From Pogona vitticeps (taxonomy: Eukaryota; Chordata; Lepidosauria; Squamata; Agamidae): 64,000 nucleotides of DNA. Below the pieces are notes generated by a model, which ran no database searches, was not told the DNA's origin, and saw nothing but the letters and a program-made list of their open reading frames with translations. This document shows positions 43,494 through 54,320 of the stretch, one piece after another (the stretch's first letter is position 1; every line of letters starts with the position of its first letter). The position numbers and the translations under genes are program-made. The DNA is taken from the NCBI RefSeq assembly GCF_051106095.1, contig NC_135792.1, positions 13,883,501 to 13,947,500 of the forward strand, given 5' to 3'.

Positions 43494-43582
<89 letters not shown>

Positions 43583-43979
43583 CTTCGCTGCCACCAACCA
43601 CACATAAACCTGACACTTCAGACTTATTATGGATTTCAAAATAAAAATGATGATTTATTGAATACAAAAATAAAATGTAAATCACTGAATGAAAGAATCA
43701 CTTGTCACACTATATTTCTCAGACCTTAACCCTGCACAGTTCTTTGTTACTTAACACTCAATTACCTAACCTATATCTAACCCTGTCTACAGATCTTCTT
43801 TCAAGCCCTCACTCAACTCTCTCTCCAACCCTATCTCAACCCTCTCCCCCCCTTCTCTTTGCACTTCACCCTTATATACATAAACTCCACCCCTTTAAGA
43901 CCCACCTCTGGGCCTGCCATAGGCCAGGAAACCCCAGCCATAGCCAAGACAGGCAGGTGACATCATGGCACATGTCACA
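43439..43979 (-). repeat. Gmr1 left (3') LTR
   Basis: 541 bp beginning TGTCGCGACTGCCACC and ending GTCACA; it matches the right LTR throughout except for a (CA)n run of about 44 units at 43494-43581. The tract TTATATACATAAACTCC lies near its transcription-start side. Confidence 0.92.
43494..43581. repeat. (CA)44 microsatellite in Gmr1 left LTR
   Basis: A long uninterrupted CA run, absent from the partner LTR, so it expanded after the element inserted. Confidence 0.95.
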
Positions 43980-44235
43980 TACCTTCCCCCTTTAATAAGT
44001 TGTTTTGTGGGGGAAAGCTAAGGTGCTTTTTCCCCAAAACAACTGAAAACAACATCAAGCATTACATTTCTTACATATCAACACAGTTTTATATAACCAT
44101 ATTATTCAAATATACTTACACGTCTGCCATACAGGTATATAAAAACATGCAATGCATAAAATTTATCATAACACAACACATAACTGTCCAAACATTTTAC
44201 TTTGCCATATACCATGTACAGAGTCCATAAGTTCT

Positions 44236-45843
44236 TCAGATGTCGTCTTCCGGTCTTCTGGATAAGGCATCAGCCACACAGTTTATAGTCCCTCTGACCA
44301 CCTTAACCTCTAAATCATAGTCCTGCAAAAGAAGCGCCCACCTCATCAGTTTACTGTTCTGTGATTTCATAGTCCGCAACCACGACAGAGGTGAGTGATC
44401 AGTGCACAAGGTAAAATGTCAACCCCAGACGTAAGCCTTCAACTTCCGGATCGCGAAGATGATCGCCAAACATTCTTTCTCGATGGTAGAAAGACTCTTC
44501 TCCCTGGGAAGCAACTTCTTGCTCAGGTACACCACCGGATGTTGGTCTCCGCTGTCATCCTGTTGGCACAGTACCGCTCCCATACCGGCATTAGACGCAT
44601 CCGTGTAGATGATGAACTCTCTGCTGAAGTCAGGAGCATGCAGCACCGGATGGTTGGTTAGAGCATCTTTCAGCCGTCTAAATGCCATCTCGCACTCTTC
44701 CGACCAGGAAACGCTGTTGCTGCTCTGCTTCTTTGTCAGGTCTGATAAAGGTGCAGCAATCTCACTGAAACCGGGTATAAACTTTCTATAATACCCTGCC
44801 GGACCTAAAAAGGATCTCACTTTCTTTTTAGTGGTAGGTCTGGGCCAATTCAGGATTGCTTCAACATTGGCTTCTAAAGGTATGATTAGGCCTCCTCCCA
44901 CTATGTGACCTAGGTACTTCATCTCTGTGTTACCTAGCTGACACTTACTAGCTTTAACGGTTAAGCCAGCATCTTTCAACCTTTGTAGCACTAATTCTAA
45001 ATGATGTAGGTGATCTTGCCAGGTGTTGCTAAAGACCCCTATGTCATCGATATAATCTACCGTGAAGTCACTGAGCCCTTTCAGAGTATGGTCCATGAGC
45101 CTTTGAAATGTTGCTGGTGAATTTCGCAAGCCAAAACTAAGGACTCGAAATTCAAACAGGCCAAATGGACTACAAAATGCGGTCTTCTCTTGGTCCTTAG
45201 GATCAATTCTCACTTGCCAAAAACCTTTAGTTAGGTCCAAGCAAGAAATGTACCTACACCCCCCAATGGTTTCTATAAGGTCATCAAGCCTGGGCATAGG
45301 ATATGCATCAGGTTTGGTTACTGCATTTAGCTTTCTGTAGTCTACGCAGAACCTCACACTGCCGTCCGGCTTGTCCACCAAAACTATCGGGGCTGACCAA
45401 GCACTAGAAGAAGGTACAATAATCTGATCCTTTAGCATTTCATCCAGTTCCTTCCTAACTTTCTCTACATATGGCCCTGTCACTCTATATGGAGTTACAG
45501 ATTGAGGGGAAGCATTCCCTGTGTCAATCTTGTGTAACACTCCCTTGGCAATACCAGGTTTGCTTGAGAACACTTCACGATATTTTGTCACTAGTGCTAA
45601 AAGACTATTCTGCTGTTCAGTGGATAGGGTAGGGGTGATCCGCACATCCTGTGGATTATATTTTTGCTGCCCTCTCCCTTCCCAAAAGGGTAATTCAAGC
45701 TCCTCCTTGGCAGCGGCTTTCATCGCAAACAGCACATGGTTGGTCTCTCTGTAATAAGGCTTCAGGGCATTGATATGAACAACTCTCCTGCCTGACCCTT
45801 CCTCATCCTCAATAATATAATTGAGGTCACTCATTTTTCTCAA
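44236..45843 (-). CDS. Gmr1 RT-RNase H region
   Basis: Family domains in order: RT with VRFCVDYRKLNAVT, ISCLDLTKGFWQVRI, FGLRNSPATFQRLMD and VDYIDDIGVFS; then RNase H with FIIYTDASNAGMGAVL and TIEKECLAIIFAIRKL; near the end LMRWALLLQDYDLEV and VADALSRRPED. Ty3/gypsy-type sequence. It lies downstream of integrase, which is the distinctive order of the Gmr1 group. Confidence 0.9.
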
Positions 45844-47467
45844 TCACTTTGTAAGGACCATCCCATTTAAGTTGTAATTTGTTCCCTTTTATGGGTTTCA
45901 GCTTGAGAACATCATCTCCAGGGTTGAACTGACGTTCTCTTGCCTTTCTATCATACCATTGCTTTTGTTTGGCCTTTTTAGTGGTTAAATTTTCCACAGC
46001 TAAATCCATATTCCTCTTTAGGCAATTCACTAGGGAGTCAATATAGGCTACCACGTTTTGTGGATCATCTTCAAAGCATTGCTCCCAATTTTGCTTGATC
46101 AAATCTAGCGGTCCCCTCACTTGCTTTCCAAATAATAATTCAAAGGGACTGAAACCGGTGCTCACCTGGGGTACTGATCTATATGCATAAAGGAGTAGCT
46201 GTAACTTTTGGTCCCAGTTATTTGGATTCTCTTGTAAATATGCTCTGATCATTCTTATAAGAGTTCCATTAAATCCTTCTGTCAACCTGTTGCTTTCTGG
46301 GTGATAAGAGGTGGTTTCCAGGTGTTTGATCCCACAAATTTGCCATAACCTCTTCATTAGTCTGGATGTAAAAGAGGTTCCTAAATCTGTGATTATCTCA
46401 GAAGGAAAACCCATCCTACTCATGTAATTTACTAAGGCTTCTGCTACAGTCTGGGTCTCTATATTACATAATGGGATCGCTTCCGGATATCTCGTTGCAT
46501 GGTCTACTATAGTTAAAATAAATCTGTTCCCCCGCTTAATGGCGTTGGGCAATGGACCTATGATATCCACCCCTAGACATGTAAAAGGAGTTGAAATCAC
46601 TGGTAATGGGCATAGCTTTGCTCTAGTTTTATCACAGTTAGAGCCCTGTCTCTGACAAATATGGCATCTTTGACAGAAACTCTTAATATGTTTACCCATA
46701 TCAGGCCAGTAAAAGTTTTGGGCTATTCTTTGTTTGGTCTTATTTATCCCCATATGAGCTGAGAAAATGTCTGCATGTCCCTTTTCCAGAATCATAGGGC
46801 GATATTTCTCAGGCACCACCAACTGTCTCTTAACTTCAGGCCCCCCTTTTGAAATATTATTCAGTTTTTCCTTATAAAGTAAACCACCCTTAATAATAAA
46901 ACGTTCAGGGCACTCAGGTGATAAATCTTTATCAGTCACCTTTCCGAAACAGTCTTTTAAGGTGGGGTCTGCTGTTTGTTCCTTGACAAAGAGGCTTTTC
47001 TGAGGTATCTCAACTGAGAATGCCTCAGGTTGGGGTACAAATTTCTCTTGCTCTTGAGAGTCAGTCTCCTTACTGGCTTCACTTTGTACTGATTGTGAAC
47101 GTGTTACCACCAGGGCACTCTTGACTTGCTTTGTTAAGTCATTACCAATAAGAAACGGGGTAGGAATCTCAGAAGACACCCCCACTCTCCAAAACCCCTT
47201 CCAACCTTGATATTCAATTTTCATATCAGCTACAGGTAATGAAACTAGTTCTGAACCAATCCCTTTCACAGATAGAGTCTGGCCAGCAATCATACAACTT
47301 TGTGGTACTATGTCTGAGTGGCAAATAGAAATTTGAGAGCAAGTGTCTCTCAAAGCAGTATAGTTATTTTCAAAAATCTTTATTCTGTCCCCAGCAGATT
47401 CCAGTAACTGAGAATTAGTCTCTATGTAATAACAGTGGACAACTTCAGCGAGAGGTAGCTCCTTCAA
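45827..47467 (-). CDS. Gmr1 protease-integrase region
   Basis: An open stretch of 546 codons. The N-terminal ~130 residues fit a retropepsin-like region (ending FLIGNDLTK). They are followed by the zinc-binding domain (AHMGINKTKQRIAQNFYWPD, FCQRCHICQRQG). The integrase core has FTCLGVDIIGPLP, IVDHATRYPEAIPL and YHPESNRLTEGFNGTL, and the tail has KARERQFNPGDDVLKLKP. Confidence 0.9.
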   Translation of the reverse strand: MKELPLAEVVHCYYIETNSQLLESAGDRIKIFENNYTALRDTCSQISICHSDIVPQSCMIAGQTLSVKGIGSELVSLPVADMKIEYQGWKGFWRVGVSSEIPTPFLIGNDLTKQVKSALVVTRSQSVQSEASKETDSQEQEKFVPQPEAFSVEIPQKSLFVKEQTADPTLKDCFGKVTDKDLSPECPERFIIKGGLLYKEKLNNISKGGPEVKRQLVVPEKYRPMILEKGHADIFSAHMGINKTKQRIAQNFYWPDMGKHIKSFCQRCHICQRQGSNCDKTRAKLCPLPVISTPFTCLGVDIIGPLPNAIKRGNRFILTIVDHATRYPEAIPLCNIETQTVAEALVNYMSRMGFPSEIITDLGTSFTSRLMKRLWQICGIKHLETTSYHPESNRLTEGFNGTLIRMIRAYLQENPNNWDQKLQLLLYAYRSVPQVSTGFSPFELLFGKQVRGPLDLIKQNWEQCFEDDPQNVVAYIDSLVNCLKRNMDLAVENLTTKKAKQKQWYDRKARERQFNPGDDVLKLKPIKGNKLQLKWDGPYKVIEKNE

Positions 47468-47473
47468 TGTATC

Positions 47474-48802
47474 CTATTCAGAGCTCCTAACTGCTTCTGC
47501 CTGGGTTTCCATGGTAACAGAACTTTCAGTAGAAGAAGCTTGAGGTTTACTCTGAACACAAAATACAGCCTTTGCTTCTTTTACATTAACTTTCTGAGGT
47601 GGAATTTCTTTATTTTGCCTTGTATTAAAACATTGTGCAGCAATGTGGCCTTTCTTTTTGCAAATGAAGCAGGTTTTCTCCCCCCATGCGCTTTCCCCAT
47701 CAAATCTTTCAAGTTTCTCTTTTCCCTCCAAAACTTGTTTACTGTGCTGGCCCTGTTCTGAGGGCTTTTCACTAAAATGGCCGCCTACTTTAGTCTGTCT
47801 CTGTCCTTGTTCCTTAGAGAACTTTGGGTCCCATGTTTTCCTCACACCTCTCCCCTCATAACAACTAGGACCCCTTATTTGAGAAATAAAATCAGCTATT
47901 TGAGCAGCTTTTCTAACGTCAGTTGGTTTCTTTTCTTGAACTAAATATTTAAGTTCCCCATGGAGTAAGGAATAAAACTGCTCCAGGCCCACAACATTTT
48001 TCAATTCCTGAAAAGTTTTTACATTCTCCTGTTCAAGCCACCGATCTAAACACTTTTCTAAGTTAAAACCAAGTTGGGTATAAGATTCATCTGATTTTCT
48101 AAGTTTTCTGAACTTCTGCCTAAGATGTTCTGAATTAACACCAAATCTATTGAAAACCATTTTTTTGAACTCTGAATAATCTTTACTGAGTTCAACTGGC
48201 ATATCAGCATACACATCAGCCATTTTTCCACTCAGGAGAGACCTCAAAATTATCATTTTCTCTGTTTCCCTCACAGAAAAATCAGCACAACTTCGTTCAA
48301 AGATTTTAAGGAAGTTTTCAGGACAATCCCCCTGTTTATATGTAGGAAATTTCTTCAAATCTGATTTTGATAACTGGCTCTCCCCATTTCCCCTATTTTT
48401 ATTATTGTTCTGGTTCAGTAATTCCATTCTTCTTATCTCAAATGCCATTTTCTCTTTCTCTAAGGCAATCCTCTCTCTCTCAGCCTCCCTTTCCATCTTC
48501 TTTCTCTCCAATCTTTCCTCTTTTTCTAATTGTCTCATCCTATATTCATGTTCTTGGACTAATTGAATTTTCCTCAGTTCTGATAACTGTCCCCCATTAG
48601 CTTCTTCCTGCACTGAGGCAACTCTTCCCTCACCATTTGACTCATCCCCAGACCAGTCTGACATCGCTTGGTCTCTTAGTTCTCTCATTTCTGCCATTTG
48701 ACTGCGTGTGAGAGGCATTTTACTAACTAAAAAGGCTCCTGTCAATTTCCACGCCTCTGTGTCAAAAATACTTTTCTTCTTGCTGTGCTTTAGGTCTGAC
48801 AC
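47474..48802 (-). CDS. Gmr1 gag
   Basis: 442 codons. A highly charged coiled coil occupies residues ~75-135 (repeats of EREAERERIALEKEK type). A capsid-like region follows, with NFLKIFERSCADFSV and SLLSGKMADVYADMPVEL. A CCHC zinc knuckle, CFICKKKGHIAAQC, lies near the C-terminus. It resembles the gag at 22048-22803 in layout. It directly precedes the protease-integrase region. Confidence 0.85.
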   Translation of the reverse strand: MSDLKHSKKKSIFDTEAWKLTGAFLVSKMPLTRSQMAEMRELRDQAMSDWSGDESNGEGRVASVQEEANGGQLSELRKIQLVQEHEYRMRQLEKEERLERKKMEREAERERIALEKEKMAFEIRRMELLNQNNNKNRGNGESQLSKSDLKKFPTYKQGDCPENFLKIFERSCADFSVRETEKMIILRSLLSGKMADVYADMPVELSKDYSEFKKMVFNRFGVNSEHLRQKFRKLRKSDESYTQLGFNLEKCLDRWLEQENVKTFQELKNVVGLEQFYSLLHGELKYLVQEKKPTDVRKAAQIADFISQIRGPSCYEGRGVRKTWDPKFSKEQGQRQTKVGGHFSEKPSEQGQHSKQVLEGKEKLERFDGESAWGEKTCFICKKKGHIAAQCFNTRQNKEIPPQKVNVKEAKAVFCVQSKPQASSTESSVTMETQAEAVRSSE

Positions 48803-49310
48803 TCTTTAACAGGGTATACCAACAGATACGGCTAGGCTTGTTACTGTAATCTCTAATGGCTTCTGCCCCTTCACCGGGCCTCTTGCCAGATTTATAGCTA
48901 CTTTAATTTTCTGCCCTTGGCTCTACTTCAAAATCCACCACAGCTTTACCTTCTCTCAGGTTCTGTAGTTCACTAGAGAAATCCCAAATCTTCGCTGCCC
49001 TTGGTCTGTCTGTCCCTTCTGAGTTCTCCCAACTCTGGACTCTCAGACCAAGTCACAACAGCCTCCTACTTTGGGCCAATCTCCCTCACAAAATGGACCT
49101 TCCAGAGCTCGTAAGTCAGTTCCCTCACTCTGAAGTTTAGGTGCCTCTCTATTAGATCTGCTCCCCCCTTGAGACAAATCCTCGAGAGTTACCCACACCT
49201 GACTTCAGGTGCACCTAACTGAAATCCTTTTGCTCTGGTCACAATAGCCAAGGCTTTTCTGGGCAACTGGGCAACTGGACCCTCGTATCCCAACCGCTGG
49301 ACACCAGTTT

Positions 49311-49712
49311 TGTCGCGACTGCCACCTCCTCCTACGTCACCACAAGAGATGACAGGTCATGATCCTTCACTCACACATACACAACTTTGCTGCCACCAAC
49401 CACACATAAACCTGACACATCAGACTTATTATGGATTTCAAAATAAAAATGATGATTAATTGAATACAAAAATAAAATGTAAATCACTGAATGAAAGAAT
49501 CACTTGTCACACTATATTTCTCAGACCTTAACCCTGCACAGTTCTTTGTTACTTAACACTCAATTACCTAACCTATATCTAACCCTGTCTACAGATCTTC
49601 TTTCAAGCCCTCACTCAACTCTCTCTCCAACCCTATCTCAACCCTCTCCCCCCCTTCTCTTTGCACTTCACCCTTATATACATAAACTCCACCCCTTTAA
49701 GACCCACCTCCT
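49311..49712 (-). repeat. Gmr1 right (5') LTR, first part
   Basis: Matches 43439-43913 but with only a short CACTCACACATACACA in place of the (CA)n run. It is cut at 49712 by the inner LTR element; the last ~53 bp of this LTR are at 55636-55688. Confidence 0.92.
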
Positions 49713-51027
49713 TGTAACGAACACGGGTTTGAAAACACACGTGTAATCTTGGACAGAGAGCAATCAGGAGTTTGCACATGCTAAAATGAGCTGAAAGAGT
49801 CCAATTCAGCCAGCCATGCTACAACACTCCTTCTCACAAGTCTGCCCACATAAGAACACCCTGGTACTCTCAGATATTATTGTGAAAAGGTCAAGTGGGC
49901 TTTGTAGTCCTTAGACTTAACTTGCACCACTGACTGAACTCTAAGTAAGCTAGGCCGAGGCAGCACTCTCAGATGACCCTATGACAAGTGTACTGTTCAG
50001 GAAACCAAATGAGTTTTATAATCTTTATTTTATTAAAGAAAAAGCATGTTACTAGATATTCAAAGCCAAATTAAACCAAAACAAATAAACTAGCATTGTG
50101 CTGTTTAGTTACAAAGATGTAGTGAGGCAAAGAAAACATGAAAAATAGAAAAGTATTCAAAAACCTTATTAAAAATACAAAAAGACATTAAAAAGAGTCA
50201 AAACAGTTCCAGAACAAGAAATCATTAGTAAAAACCAAAATAATCCAAGTTGGTTATAAAAAGGCTATAGTCCTCAGTGATCCTATAGAATAAAAACCCC
50301 TAAACAAAAGTAAAAATCCATTATATGTCCCATAGTCCTTAGAAAAGAAAAATCCAGTAAATATACCATAGTCCTTACAAAATTACAAGAGCATAGTCCA
50401 CATGGAGTATTCCAAGAAAAGGAGTCCATAAAGAATATTCCATAGAATAGTCCATAGAAAATAGTCCATGCACAGTCCTTAGGAAAAATCCCATAAGTCC
50501 AAAAGTAATCCAGCAAAGCATAGAAACCAGTCCATGTAGGTAGGCCACCAAACTCTCTCTCAAGACATCAGGGTAAGTCCCATATGGCTGAAATGTAGGT
50601 CATGAAACACTGAAAGGTCGGTCTTGTAAAGACAAAGTCCATAGGTAAAAAGTTCCTTTTTCAAGAGTAACTGGCAAGGGCCTAATGCACCTTCCCACGA
50701 TGTCATCCAATCAGAGTTCGTTACTAGGCAAATAGTCCTGTTACATCACATGAATTCAGTCCTGTTACATCACATGAATAACACAGCAGATGTTATTTGG
50801 GTTTACGGTGGTTTCTCAAAGAGTCACAACAATTCCCATCTATCTAATCACACAGTCCTTTCTCAGGCCTTCAGAATAACATTCTCTCTGCTCGCCTAGA
50901 AAACAACTTGTCAGCATAGCACAGATACTATATACAAAGAAACAAAATGGAACCTCTCTGGCTCACTTCATAATTACAAAACCCATATGCCTTAAAAGAT
51001 TTTAGCTTAAAAACCCATCTCATCACA
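49713..51027 (-). repeat. inner element left (3') LTR
   Basis: 1315 bp. It contains many copies of CATAGTCC/CCATAGAA-type heptamers around 50325-50490 and a 21-bp direct repeat, CCTGTTACATCACATGAAT, at about 50728-50778. Confidence 0.93.
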
Positions 51028-51498
51028 AGCCCCCTGAAGATTAACAAAATTCTCAAACAATTTAAGTTTTAATTTTGATAACTAAATAAGATGAGATGTC
51101 ATAATTAAGCAGTAACAAAATAGAGAAAGATATTAACATGAGCATAAAGTAATACATTTCAAATATGATTCTAAAATAGCAAAACAAGTGATACATGAGA
51201 ACTATTCTAATTACAGTATTTACCATACATGAGAGAAAATTGCATTAGGCACTTCTACTAGTCTGAAAAACAGAAGAACAAACATGTTAGTATACTTAAA
51301 CAAATACATCACTCTGCATATGCTCAGATAATACTCTAGTCATCAAACAGTAAAATAGTGAAACCAGGGTTAACATCATCATGACTTGACAAACCAATAT
51401 ACTGATATGTAGTAATAATAGTGAAAACACTCTATGTATGCTCAGGAACATAGTCATACAAAATACCAAGAAAATTAAACATCAGAGCTTTAACAATT

Positions 51499-53406
51499 CT
51501 AGCCATTTTCTCCCCTTGCATCTGCACAAAACATTCGAGATAAGCAGTGGGGAATTAAAGTCTCCTTTGCAAGTAGATGTTTTACATCAAAATCATATTT
51601 TTGTAATCTGAAATACCACTGCATTAATCTTGGGCTTCGATGTCTCTGCTTCTCTAAGAATGACAAAGCATTTTGGTCTGCTTGAATTGGATCAGGGCTG
51701 TAAATTACAAGGTTGTCTACATAGCCAATCACATAATATAAATCACCAAACAATTCATCAACCAATTTCTGAAAAGTAACATAGGTATTTTCCATTCCAG
51801 GTGCTAGTTTTCTGAGTTGGTAAATTCCCTGAGGGCAAGTAAATGATGTATAAGGGCGATGTTCCTCTTTAATTAAAATCTGATAAAGCCCTCCTTTCAT
51901 TCCAATCACAGAAATATAATCAGCGTTTGCAACAATTTCTACCAACATCTCAACATCAATTGTAAGGATTGATTCAGTCTTCGTGAGCTCATTTAACTGG
52001 CTAAAATCCAAGTCCACTTTAGGATTAGGTAACACAGACTCCAATACCTGTTCTGAGCTAAATTGATCAATGCCTTCCACGCCTTGGTCCAGAAATGTCA
52101 CACCTCTGGACACATGTATTGCTGAATTAGCTGTGCTATCAGGTTTGGTCACAAGAGGCCGCTGTTGCGTCAAAGTTCCCTCGGGAGTACTCTGCATAGC
52201 CTCAGAAACAGTATCAGCATTCTCACCACTTCCTTGGAAAATAGGCTGTTGAAAATAAGTATTGTCCCAAACCTCTGCTTTTCTTTCTAAAGATCTTTCT
52301 GAGAAGATTAACTGTGGTACTGGGCCAAATCTTTCAGATATGATTTCAGTCTCTGGAGAAACATCAATACTTTGTAATCCCAAAAAGTTAGCGCTTCCCC
52401 CATCGTTGGTTGTGTTAGGAACAGTCTCACAATCTGACAAGTTCAACCGCAGCTTTCTATCTTTAATCAAGTTTACAGAGTCATTTGTACTATCGCAACA
52501 ATGTGAAAGTCCATGCTGCAAAACTGCTCCACTATCACCTCCTATGGCACTTGGCAAAGACTCTGAGAAAACCTTCACTCCTCCAGCTTTCTCAGCTGAC
52601 TTTTCCGGTACCTTGAGTAGGCCACCCCCTTGGTATATTTCTTTACTTCCGAACTGCCATGAAGTACATGGGGTCTCTGCCAACCTAACAGGGTCTGCTT
52701 TCGCTGTTCCCTCTGGGCTAAGAGAAGGGGGGTTGTTTGAGATCTGACATGCATCAAGATCTGCTGACACAAGTCCTGGCAAACCCATAGTCTCATCCCG
52801 AATTATTTCAGAACTTCTCACCTGTCCTGTGCTCTGAAAAGGAGCTGAAGATGGTTCTGAGCTGAATTCCAATGCACTGCAGTTCTCTCTTGGGTCGCCT
52901 GATGCTATTTCCCGGCAAACTTTCTCCTGCATTCCTTCCTCTGCGCGCGGCTCCAGGGCCTGTAAATCCTTTGTTTGGACGGGCGATAAATCGCTGTCTT
53001 CTCTGGAATGCTCCTTAGCATTCCACTGGGCCTCGTTAACTCTTTCCACACAAGCATCTTGCATCTTAGGGTTGCTCCCAGTTGTTTGGAGCGTCTCATT
53101 GCAGTAATCCCCAAAGGAACCCTGCTGAATTTGGAAAAACCTTTGCATCAAGCCAGGTTCTGTGCTAAGAAAATGTTTTAAAAGGATGTTTTCCTGATAA
53201 AGCTCACGTATCAGGAAATCTCTTTCCCTAATTTTCTGCTTGGCTTGCTCGAAAAATCCCGAAGCCACTTCCAAGAGTATATCCACGGTATCTGACTGGT
53301 TTTTCTCCTCCATTTCTGCTGGCAATCTAGCCTTGGCTAGGTCAGCAAACAAAACTTCTAATAATAGAAATGAAAATTTAAAAATCTCCTCTGCACTTCT
53401 GACCAA
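51499..53406 (-). CDS. 635-codon frame of the inner LTR element
   Basis: Residues 1-95 are mostly helical with a probable coiled coil (EQAKQKIRERDFLIRELYQE). About 95-475 is low-complexity, rich in Ser, Glu and Pro. The last ~150 residues derive from Ty3/gypsy RT (VEMLVEIVANADYISVIG, YTSFTCPQGIYQLRKLAPGM, VTFQKLVDELFGDLYYVIGY) joined to the end of RNase H (LMQWYFRLQKYDFDVKHL). The N-terminal portion may be a gag, but I see no zinc knuckle and cannot assign it. The whole is open and long for a non-autonomous element. Confidence 0.7.
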   Translation of the reverse strand: MVRSAEEIFKFSFLLLEVLFADLAKARLPAEMEEKNQSDTVDILLEVASGFFEQAKQKIRERDFLIRELYQENILLKHFLSTEPGLMQRFFQIQQGSFGDYCNETLQTTGSNPKMQDACVERVNEAQWNAKEHSREDSDLSPVQTKDLQALEPRAEEGMQEKVCREIASGDPRENCSALEFSSEPSSAPFQSTGQVRSSEIIRDETMGLPGLVSADLDACQISNNPPSLSPEGTAKADPVRLAETPCTSWQFGSKEIYQGGGLLKVPEKSAEKAGGVKVFSESLPSAIGGDSGAVLQHGLSHCCDSTNDSVNLIKDRKLRLNLSDCETVPNTTNDGGSANFLGLQSIDVSPETEIISERFGPVPQLIFSERSLERKAEVWDNTYFQQPIFQGSGENADTVSEAMQSTPEGTLTQQRPLVTKPDSTANSAIHVSRGVTFLDQGVEGIDQFSSEQVLESVLPNPKVDLDFSQLNELTKTESILTIDVEMLVEIVANADYISVIGMKGGLYQILIKEEHRPYTSFTCPQGIYQLRKLAPGMENTYVTFQKLVDELFGDLYYVIGYVDNLVIYSPDPIQADQNALSFLEKQRHRSPRLMQWYFRLQKYDFDVKHLLAKETLIPHCLSRMFCADARGENG

Positions 53407-54320
53407 CTGCTGTCCCTTCTGCTATCCTAAGATAGGCGAGAGAACAAACAGCTGCCAAACCAAAATAAAATTAAAAATCTCTTCTGCACTTCTGACCAAC
53501 TGCGGTCCCTTCTGTGACCCTAAGATCTGTGAGAAGACAGATAGCTGCCAAACCAGAATACTGAAAAATCCAAAAGGAAGAGAAAAGAAAAACTGTGATC
53601 ACTCTGTGAACCCTAAAGTTACAGAGATGATCAATGACTGAACTGGGTGCAGATAGATACCTCTAAGATCATAGGGCATACCTCTAGGCCAAGCCAGATG
53701 CAACTAGGTACTCCTGACAGATCCTAAGATCGTAGTGGGGAGACCCAGAGCTAGTCTGGAACACGGCCAGGTGCTCCGGCAAATCCTAAGATTATAGGAG
53801 TACGCTTAGGCCAAAAACAAAAACAAAAAACCTGGATGCAAGTTCCAGAACAAGGCAGTCAGAGTCATTTATGCAATCCTAAGATTGTGAAATGACCTGC
53901 TCAACTTGGGTGCAAGCACTCCAAAAATAAAGGACATGCATCTTGGAATTTCTTCACTACAACGTTGTAACAACCTGCACATGCCTTCTGATTAAATCCA
54001 CTTGTTTCCTAACAGTTTGCTTGTCCCACTGGGAATCTCTTTCTTAAAAGAGCACCCCAGATTCTAACACACATTACCACAGCCTGAAGATTTAACACCT
54101 CACACCACAGCCTTTAGATCTAACTGCTGGCAAACAGTGTTTCCTAGGAAATTACTGTTTACACCCAGGGAAGCACCTAGCTCCTTGAAGCCTCAGTGTC
54201 CCACTGCAATCAAAACTTAGCTTGTGGATCAGAGTCACTCAAGCTGCCAGATAGAACAAAAATTGGTCATCCTGAGGTACTACAAAACCCAGCACGTGGT
54301 CCATCGCGCAGCTGCCACCA
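53407..54320 (-). repeat. leader of the inner LTR element with CCTAAGAT repeats
   Basis: (C)CTAAGAT recurs at 53426, 53519, 53662, 53723, 53785 and 53878. Two ~93-bp units (about 53395-53570) share CTTCTGCACTTCTGACCAAC and GACAGCTGCCAAACC-like blocks, and ~62-bp units follow. Non-coding. Confidence 0.7.

Noticed and set aside
43485-43685. Frame with a VCVCVC run
   Set aside because: Translation of the (CA)n microsatellite in the Gmr1 LTR.
50283-50516. 77-codon frame repeated exactly at 54891-55124
   Set aside because: Both copies sit in the two LTRs of the inner element; the identity reflects LTR duplication, not a gene family.
52262-52747. 161-codon plus-strand frame
   Set aside because: It is antisense to the 635-codon frame of the inner LTR element and has no independent support.
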